Shown: positions 58,782-64,000 of the stretch, piece by piece
Layout of the letters: each line of letters opens with the position of its first letter
How positions within the stretch are numbered: the first letter of the stretch is position 1
Assembly (NCBI RefSeq): GCF_900176255.2
Contig: NZ_FXEG02000003.1
Location: 1,240,001 to 1,304,000, forward strand
Source of the DNA: Mycobacterium ahvazicum
GTDB taxonomy: Bacteria; Actinomycetota; Actinomycetes; Mycobacteriales; Mycobacteriaceae
Direction of reading: 5' to 3'
DNA length: 64,000 nt
Position numbers and translations under genes: made by a program
The notes under the pieces: generated by a model
The model's input: the letters and a program-made list of their open reading frames with translations, nothing else
Told to the model about the DNA's origin: nothing
Databases searched by the model: none

Positions 58782-60029
58782 TCAGGCTGGACGAATCTGG
58801 CCGTCACCCCATGCGATCCATTTTGTCGAGGTCAGTTCGGGCAGGCCCATCGGACCGCGGGCATGCAGCTTCTGTGTCGAGATGCCGATCTCGGCACCGA
58901 AGCCGAATTGCTCGCCATCGGTAAACGATGTCGATGCGTTGACCATCACGGCGGCCGCATCGACGCCGTCGGAAAATCGTTGGGCCGCAGCCATATTGGT
59001 GGTCACGATGGCTTCGGTGTGTCCGGTGCCGTATTCGTTGACGTGGGCGATCGCGGCGTCGACACCGTCGACCACCGCCACCGCGATGTCCATCGACAGG
59101 TACTCGCGACGCAGATTGTCCTCATCCGGGTCGAGGTGCACCGTCACGCCGGCATCTTGCAGGGCGCCCACCAGCCGGGGCACCGCGGTTGCGGCGATCG
59201 CGGCGTCCACCAACAGGGTCTCGGCAGCGTTGCAGACGCTGGGCCGCCGTGTCTTGGAGTTCAGCAGGACCCGTTCCGCGACGTCCAGGTCCGCGCCCCC
59301 GTCCACGTAGACGTGACAGTTGCCGACACCGGTCTCGATGGTGGGCACCTGGGCGTCGCGGACCACCGCGTCGATCAGGCTCGCTCCCCCGCGCGGGATC
59401 ACCACGTCGACCAGGCCGCGCGCCTGAATCAGGTGGGTGACCGTGGACCGGTCGTCGGACGAGAGCAACTGGACGGCGTCGGCGGGCAAGTCCTCGCTGA
59501 CCAGCGACGACCGCAACGCCTCGACCAGCGCCTGGTTGGATCGTGCCGCCGACGAACTGCCGCGCAACAGCACGGCATTGCCGGACTTGAGCGCGAGCCC
59601 GAACGCGTCGACGGTGACATTGGGCCGGCCCTCGTAGATCATGCCGATCACGCCGAGCGGAACCCGCTGCTGGCGCAGCTGCAGCCCGTTGGGCAACGTG
59701 TAGCCGCGCAGCACCTCGCCGACCGGGTCGGGCAGGCCCGCGACCTGCCGCAGACCAGCGGCGATTCCCTCCACACGCGTGGTGTCCAGCGCCAACCGGT
59801 CGAGCATCGCGTTGGACGTCCCGGCGGCCCGGGCGGCCTTCAGATCCTCGGCGTTTGCCGCCAGAATCCGGCGGGTGTCGGCAACGATCGCCGCGGCGGC
59901 GGATTGCAGCGCCTGGTCCTTGGCCACCGTTGGCAACAACGCCAGCACGCGGGACGCGGCGCGGGCGCGGCGGGCGGCGTTGTGAACCTCCTGACGCAAG
60001 TCAGGACGCGACGGTGCTTGCAGACTCAT
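58782..60029 (-). CDS. proA: Gamma-glutamyl phosphate reductase
   Basis: A 415-residue enzyme of proline synthesis that reduces gamma-glutamyl phosphate to the semialdehyde with NADPH. Signature segments are VPLGVIGMIYEGRPNVTVDA, FGLALKSGNAVLLRGSSSAA and KTRRPSVCNAAETLLVDAAI, which contains the catalytic Cys. It ends FGAEIGISTQKLHARGPMGL. The ATG at 60029 gives the expected family length. In H37Rv proA is followed by oxyR', ahpC and ahpD. Here the next gene is the MscS-cNMP protein only 58 bases away. Confidence 0.96.
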   Translation of the reverse strand: MSLQAPSRPDLRQEVHNAARRARAASRVLALLPTVAKDQALQSAAAAIVADTRRILAANAEDLKAARAAGTSNAMLDRLALDTTRVEGIAAGLRQVAGLPDPVGEVLRGYTLPNGLQLRQQRVPLGVIGMIYEGRPNVTVDAFGLALKSGNAVLLRGSSSAARSNQALVEALRSSLVSEDLPADAVQLLSSDDRSTVTHLIQARGLVDVVIPRGGASLIDAVVRDAQVPTIETGVGNCHVYVDGGADLDVAERVLLNSKTRRPSVCNAAETLLVDAAIAATAVPRLVGALQDAGVTVHLDPDEDNLRREYLSMDIAVAVVDGVDAAIAHVNEYGTGHTEAIVTTNMAAAQRFSDGVDAAAVMVNASTSFTDGEQFGFGAEIGISTQKLHARGPMGLPELTSTKWIAWGDGQIRPA

Positions 60030-60087
60030 TGATCCAGGGTATCGGGCTTGAGCTGGCCAGGTAAGGCGGCCTGGGTGGCGACCGGGC

Positions 60088-61491
60088 TCAACCGACGCGC
60101 TCACCACGTTCGGCTTGCCGCACTTTGCTCTGCCGTTCCTCCAGGATGTTGCCAAAGTCCTGCAGCAGCAACGGTTCACGCATGACCAGGTGCTCGAGGT
60201 GATCGCGATCGATGATCAGGGCAGTGACCTCTTCCAGGGCATACGCGCTGGCGAGGTTGGGTTGGCGGGTGAGCGCGGTCAGGCCGAGGAAGGAGCCCGC
60301 CTCCAGCGTGCTGATCGGCACCACCGACCCGTCCTCGGTCGTGGCCATCATCTGCACCCGCCCGGCGATCACGAACGTCATCCCCGCCGGCACCTGCCCC
60401 GCGTATTCGACGATCTCGTCCGCGCTGTACAGGACGATTCGCGCCGAGGAATGCAGCGCCTGCTGATCGGCAACGCTGAGCCGCAATGCGGGCGCCACCA
60501 CGGATCGCAACGCGTCTTCGACCCGTTCCCTGGTCGAGTAGTCGTCGTCGGCGTCGTCGAGGTGCAGTTCTTCGCGCCGGGCCGCGTACCAGATCCAGCG
60601 CAGAAAGGTCGATCGCGCAGCGCCGTCCTCAGCGGGCGAATTCAGCCCGAAGCTGGTCGCGTACTCGCCCTTGCCGACGGGAACCGACCGGGGAACGCTG
60701 CCGGCCTTGAGCTGCGGCAGCTCGCTCGCGACACGCGTCAGCATTGCGCAGACCCGATCGGGCGGGTCCGCGGCCGCGAACGTCGTCTTGATCGACAGCT
60801 TGTGGGTGCCTTGCGGGCGGCTGAGGTTCGTGAACGAGGTACTGGCCAGCATCGAGTTCGGCACGACCCGTATCCCGCTGCCGGTTTGAATGTGCACGGC
60901 CCGCCAGTTGACCTCGACGACGCGGCCGCGCTCGTTGGACGCGTCGAGCCAGTCGTCGATGCGGAAGGGCTGCTCGAACAGCATGAACAGGCCGGACACG
61001 ATCTGGCCGACGGAGTTCTGCAGCATCAAACCGAGGACGACCGACGTCACCCCCAACGCGGTGAAAAGACCGCCGACCCGCACACCCCAAATGACGGACA
61101 AGATGACGGCCAGGCCGGCACCGATCAGCGCGAACCGGGCCACGTCGAGGAAAATCGTGGGCAGTCGTTTGCGCCAGCTGTTTTGCGGTGCGCCCTCGAA
61201 TACGGTCGCGTTGAGCCCGGACAGCAACATGACCAGCACCAGGAAGCCGAACAGCGTGGACAGGATGCGTACCAGACCGTCTCCGGCCGAGACCTGTGCG
61301 GCGTTGACCAGCAGCACCAACAGCGCGCCCAGCGGCAGCACAAAGTTGCGGAGCAGGCTGACCTGGCGGGCCAGGCGATTGTTTCGGCGAAGCAGTGCAT
61401 GGTGCAGCTCGGTCAGCAGGATCAGCATGACCGGGAATCCGATCGCGACGCCGATGGCCCAGTAGAACCACGTCGAATGGAAGGCGTTCAT
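60088..61491 (-). CDS. MscS-type mechanosensitive channel with C-terminal cyclic-nucleotide-binding domain
   Basis: A 467-residue membrane protein. Four hydrophobic spans (WAIGVAIGFPVMLILLTELH, FVLPLGALLVLLVNAAQV, TLFGFLVLVMLLSGLNATVF, ALIGAGLAVILSVIWG) lead to the MscS pore-like helix GLFTALGVTSVVLGLMLQNS and the beta domain (IDDWLDASNERGRVVEVNWR). Residues 330-467 form a cNMP-binding domain: RIVLYSADEIVEYAGQVPAG, MTFVIAGRVQMMATTEDGSV and TLEAGSFLGLTALTRQ. The stop-start overlap with the upstream cyclase-like gene (TAATG) suggests that a nucleotide signal and the channel act together. Syntenic with Rv2434c. Confidence 0.9.
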   Translation of the reverse strand: MNAFHSTWFYWAIGVAIGFPVMLILLTELHHALLRRNNRLARQVSLLRNFVLPLGALLVLLVNAAQVSAGDGLVRILSTLFGFLVLVMLLSGLNATVFEGAPQNSWRKRLPTIFLDVARFALIGAGLAVILSVIWGVRVGGLFTALGVTSVVLGLMLQNSVGQIVSGLFMLFEQPFRIDDWLDASNERGRVVEVNWRAVHIQTGSGIRVVPNSMLASTSFTNLSRPQGTHKLSIKTTFAAADPPDRVCAMLTRVASELPQLKAGSVPRSVPVGKGEYATSFGLNSPAEDGAARSTFLRWIWYAARREELHLDDADDDYSTRERVEDALRSVVAPALRLSVADQQALHSSARIVLYSADEIVEYAGQVPAGMTFVIAGRVQMMATTEDGSVVPISTLEAGSFLGLTALTRQPNLASAYALEEVTALIIDRDHLEHLVMREPLLLQDFGNILEERQSKVRQAERGERVG

Positions 61492-63704
61492 TACCGCTCC
61501 GACAGCCGGTAGATCGCCTGGTCTGATCCGGCGACCGAAATCGTGCCGGCCGGCGTGAATTGCCGGGCGTCCCGCATAGCCTCGTACACGCTCGCGGTGA
61601 CGTAGATGCCGGGTTGCGGTGCACCACTGTGCATTTGGTAGGCCAGGCTCACCGCGCCGCCCCACATGTCGTAGACGAGACTTGATCGTCCCACCAGTCC
61701 GCTGATCACGTTGCCGGTGTTGATGCCGACGCGCAGCTTCAGCTCGTGTGAGCTCTGGGAGTTGAACCGATCGATGATCTGACGCATCTCCAGGGCGAAG
61801 TCGAGGCTTCGGTAGATGCTGTCCAGCCGCGGCGTCACGACCCCACAACTGGCGAGGTAGCCGTTGTGGAAGGTGCGAATCCGTTCGACGCCGAGGGCTT
61901 CGGCTGCCGCGTCGAACTGACGGAAGAGATCATCGACGATGCCCACCAGTTCGTCGCCGGACAGGTCGATCGAAATCTCGTCCAGGCCAACGATATCGGC
62001 GTAGATGATGGCCACGTCCTGGTGCTTTTCGGCGATGGTCTCCTGACCCTCGCGATAGCGTTGCGCCACCGACTCCGGCATCAGCGCCAGCAGCAGGCGG
62101 TCGTTTTCTTTGCGCTGCTCGTTGAGCAGCTCGTCCTTAATTGCCAGGTTCCGGCTCATCTCGTTGAAAGCCTGAGTGAGGTCCCCGATTTCGTCGCGCG
62201 AGGTGACCGGGATATTGACTTCATAGTCGCCGGAGCTGATCTTCTGGGTACCGGCTTGTAGCCGGCGGACGGGCCGCAGCATGATCTGGGCAAGCACCAT
62301 CGAGGCGACACACACGACGAAGATCATCGACGCGACACCGACCACCAGTGTTTGGCTGAATCTGCCCAGCCGCGCAAAAGCATCCGAGTCGTCGCGCGTC
62401 ACCAAGATTGACCAGTGCAGATCGGAATTGGGCACGTTGAACGGGGTATAGGCCTCCATCTCGCTGTTGCCCGTGTAGTCGGTGCCGGTGACGGTTCCGG
62501 TCTGCCCGCGTTGGGCGGCACGAAAGCCCGCCGTTTCCGCCGGCTGCACGAGGATCGTCGTCCCCAACTGAATCGCTCTGTTGGCCACATCGGGCGGAGT
62601 TCCGGCCGCGATGGCCTCCTTGCGATATTCCTCCGGATCCTCGAGGAATATCCGGGAATCGGAGCGCATCAGGCCGTCGGGACCCACCAAATACGATTCG
62701 GTCGACGGGCCCATGCCGGCGGCTTCCCATTGCTTGTCGGCGGTCATGATCCGGTTGATCTTCGGAGTTGGCAGCGGCCAAGCCATTACGCCGTCGATCT
62801 TGCCGTTCATGCCGATCGGCGACACCACCCACCCGGTGGGAGCATCCAGCGCCGGTTGATACGTCTGGAAGTCGGTGATCCAGACGAAGTCGACATCGTT
62901 GGAACGCAAGGCCTTTTGATAGGCATCGCGCAGATTGGATTCGCGATAGGGGCCGGTGAAGATGTTGGTGCCCAGGTCGGGCCCCTTGGCCACGGAGTAG
63001 ACGACATTGCCGCCGTTGTCGAGCAACAGCACGTCTCGGTAGTCGAAGCGAGTGACGATGCCGCGCATGTAGAAGTCGAATCGCGCGTTAGCGGCCGACC
63101 ATGCACTGCCGTCGCCCGCGTCCACTACCGGCAGCCCGTCAGCACTGGTCCTGGGCGGCGCGGTGTAGTTCGCCTGAAGGTATTTCTGCGCGTTGGTACT
63201 CGGCATCACGGCGTTGATATCGATCGTGTCGCCGGTGATGCGTTTGATCGGTTTGATCATCTCGTTGTCGTAGTAGTTGACTAGCGACTGCTGCTGGGCG
63301 GGACTGATCGTCGCGTTGCCCAACTGGTTGAAGCCGGCGGAGAACGCTTCCATGGCCTGAACAATGCTGAACCCGCCGCTGTAGACGATGAGCGAGTTCG
63401 TCATCTGCTTGAACAGCGATTCCAGTTGCCGCTGCTGAGATTCGCGCAGCTCGGTCAGCCGTTCGGCCTCGACTTGGCGTAGTGCGCTGCGGCCGGTAAG
63501 AGCCCCGATGAGGCCAACGACGGCCACCGAAAAGATGCTGCAGATCAACAGAGTCATCAACAGCTTGGACTGGATGCCTACCCGCAGGAAACGCCGGCGG
63601 CGAAACCTGCGCGTCGTGCGAGACGCACCCTCTTGGGTCACTGCTTCTTGGGCCGGGAGGGTTTCGGTGTCCGATGCGGCGTCGGTCAGCTCACTCGATG
63701 TCAC
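61491..63704 (-). CDS. Membrane-bound class III cyclase-homology protein, catalytic residues degenerate
   Basis: A 737-residue protein. Positive N-terminus (RTTRRFRRRRFLRVG), span LLMTLLICSIFSVAVVGLIG, an extracytoplasmic Cache-like sensor of about 300 residues, a second span (LVVGVASMIFVVCVASMVLA), HAMP (LRPVRRLQAGTQKISSGDYE) and a C-terminal cyclase-homology domain. The domain keeps the first metal Asp (IIYADIVGLD) and the purine-binding Asp (LVYDMWGG). However, the K-T-x-G-D segment reads IRTFHNGY, so the lysine is Arg and the second metal Asp is Asn. The Asn/Arg pair that stabilises the transition state becomes Ser and Gln in AVSLAYQM. Catalysis is therefore doubtful. GTG start at 63704 has GAAGGAAG upstream. 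Coupled to the MscS-cNMP gene; syntenic with Rv2435c. Confidence 0.88.
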   Translation of the reverse strand: MTSSELTDAASDTETLPAQEAVTQEGASRTTRRFRRRRFLRVGIQSKLLMTLLICSIFSVAVVGLIGALTGRSALRQVEAERLTELRESQQRQLESLFKQMTNSLIVYSGGFSIVQAMEAFSAGFNQLGNATISPAQQQSLVNYYDNEMIKPIKRITGDTIDINAVMPSTNAQKYLQANYTAPPRTSADGLPVVDAGDGSAWSAANARFDFYMRGIVTRFDYRDVLLLDNGGNVVYSVAKGPDLGTNIFTGPYRESNLRDAYQKALRSNDVDFVWITDFQTYQPALDAPTGWVVSPIGMNGKIDGVMAWPLPTPKINRIMTADKQWEAAGMGPSTESYLVGPDGLMRSDSRIFLEDPEEYRKEAIAAGTPPDVANRAIQLGTTILVQPAETAGFRAAQRGQTGTVTGTDYTGNSEMEAYTPFNVPNSDLHWSILVTRDDSDAFARLGRFSQTLVVGVASMIFVVCVASMVLAQIMLRPVRRLQAGTQKISSGDYEVNIPVTSRDEIGDLTQAFNEMSRNLAIKDELLNEQRKENDRLLLALMPESVAQRYREGQETIAEKHQDVAIIYADIVGLDEISIDLSGDELVGIVDDLFRQFDAAAEALGVERIRTFHNGYLASCGVVTPRLDSIYRSLDFALEMRQIIDRFNSQSSHELKLRVGINTGNVISGLVGRSSLVYDMWGGAVSLAYQMHSGAPQPGIYVTASVYEAMRDARQFTPAGTISVAGSDQAIYRLSER

Positions 63705-63829
63705 TGGCTTCCTTCTTCCCAACGAGGCGCTGTTCACGCAGCACATTAGCGCGCGGACATCACAAAATTGTCGTTTGCGGCATGCGATTGCCGTCGAATG
63801 GCAAGCAACACGCGACTAACGTTGAACAG

Positions 63830-64000
63830 ATGGCTCGGGTCTGCGTCGTCGGCAGTGTCAACATGGACATCACCTGCGACGTCGCCGCGCTTCCCCGCCC
63901 GGGTGAGACGGTGCTTGCGTCGTCATTGAGTTACGCCCCCGGCGGCAAAGGCGGCAACCAGGCCGTGGCCGCTGCACGCGCGGGGGCGCACGTGCAGTTC
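63830..64000 (+). CDS. rbsK: Ribokinase / PfkB-family carbohydrate kinase (partial, 3' end outside window)
   Basis: 57 codons are visible from the ATG at 63830: MARVCVVGSVNMDITCDVAA followed by LPRPGETVLASSLSYAPGGK and GGNQAVAAARAGAHVQF. The G-S-V-N-M-D strand and the GGKGGNQA motif define the ribokinase N-terminal substrate-binding region. It phosphorylates ribose (or a related sugar) with ATP. Divergent from the cyclase-like gene with a 125-base gap. The catalytic Asp and ATP site lie outside the window. Position matches Rv2436. Confidence 0.9.
   Translation, partial: MARVCVVGSVNMDITCDVAALPRPGETVLASSLSYAPGGKGGNQAVAAARAGAHVQF

Noticed and set aside
1..64000. CRISPR array, tRNA, rRNA, insertion sequence or phage attachment site
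   Set aside because: No spaced direct repeats, cloverleaf-like sequence, rRNA segment, transposase motif or terminal inverted repeats with target duplication were seen by eye.

Overview
The window is high-GC actinobacterial chromosome that I read as a non-tuberculous Mycobacterium. Its backbone follows, gene for gene and from memory, the M. tuberculosis H37Rv segment Rv2400c to Rv2436: subI, a GH15 trehalase-type enzyme, lppR, lepA, a PemK-like gene, a CBS protein, an RNase Z-like gene, the transglutaminase/alpha-E/ATP-grasp trio, rpsT, holA, comEC, comEA, degV, octT, gpgP, rsfS, nadD, VWA, moxR, proA, an MscS-cNMP protein, a cyclase-like protein and rbsK. No rRNA, tRNA, CRISPR array or insertion sequence was seen.

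Two blocks interrupt this backbone. The first (about 11.6-19.1 kb) sits between the RNase Z-like gene and the transglutaminase, where H37Rv has PE24. It holds a GT9-like glycosyltransferase and six genes resembling ESX-1 substrates and chaperones: EspK on the plus strand, then EspL, EspD/EspH, EspC/EspF, EspA/EspE and EspB types on the minus strand. No ESX core component or EsxA/EsxB pair accompanies them, so they form an orphan effector and chaperone set that would need an ESX-1-type machine encoded elsewhere.

The second (about 26.8-53.0 kb) sits between comEA and degV, where H37Rv has eis. It holds two acyl-CoA dehydrogenases, a frameshifted PPOX-family gene, then a divergent cluster: a giant bimodular polyketide synthase (minus strand) facing papA, an mmpL10-type gene, a secreted PE-PPE-domain acyltransferase-type gene and a fadD/FAAL gene. 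This layout matches the trehalose polyphleate (TPP) locus of M. smegmatis and M. abscessus. Both acyltransferase domains carry the malonyl-type HAFH motif, which fits unbranched phleic acids rather than the methyl-branched acids of sulfolipid or PAT. The proposed flow is: FAAL activates a starter, the PKS elongates it, PapA acylates trehalose, MmpL exports the product, and the PE-PPE protein completes acylation outside. A DapB-like gene and an MmpS/MmpL pair follow.

The remaining segment (53.0-64 kb) is housekeeping: methylglucose lipopolysaccharide genes (octT, gpgP), ribosome silencing (rsfS), NAD synthesis (nadD), a MoxR/VWA pair, proline synthesis (proA), and a coupled MscS-cNMP channel and degenerate class III cyclase. 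The ahpC/ahpD/oxyR and PE25/PPE41 block that follows proA in H37Rv is absent here. Other local features are a tandem triplication of lppR-type lipoproteins next to lepA, two long inverted repeats, and two operator-like dyads in front of mmpS.
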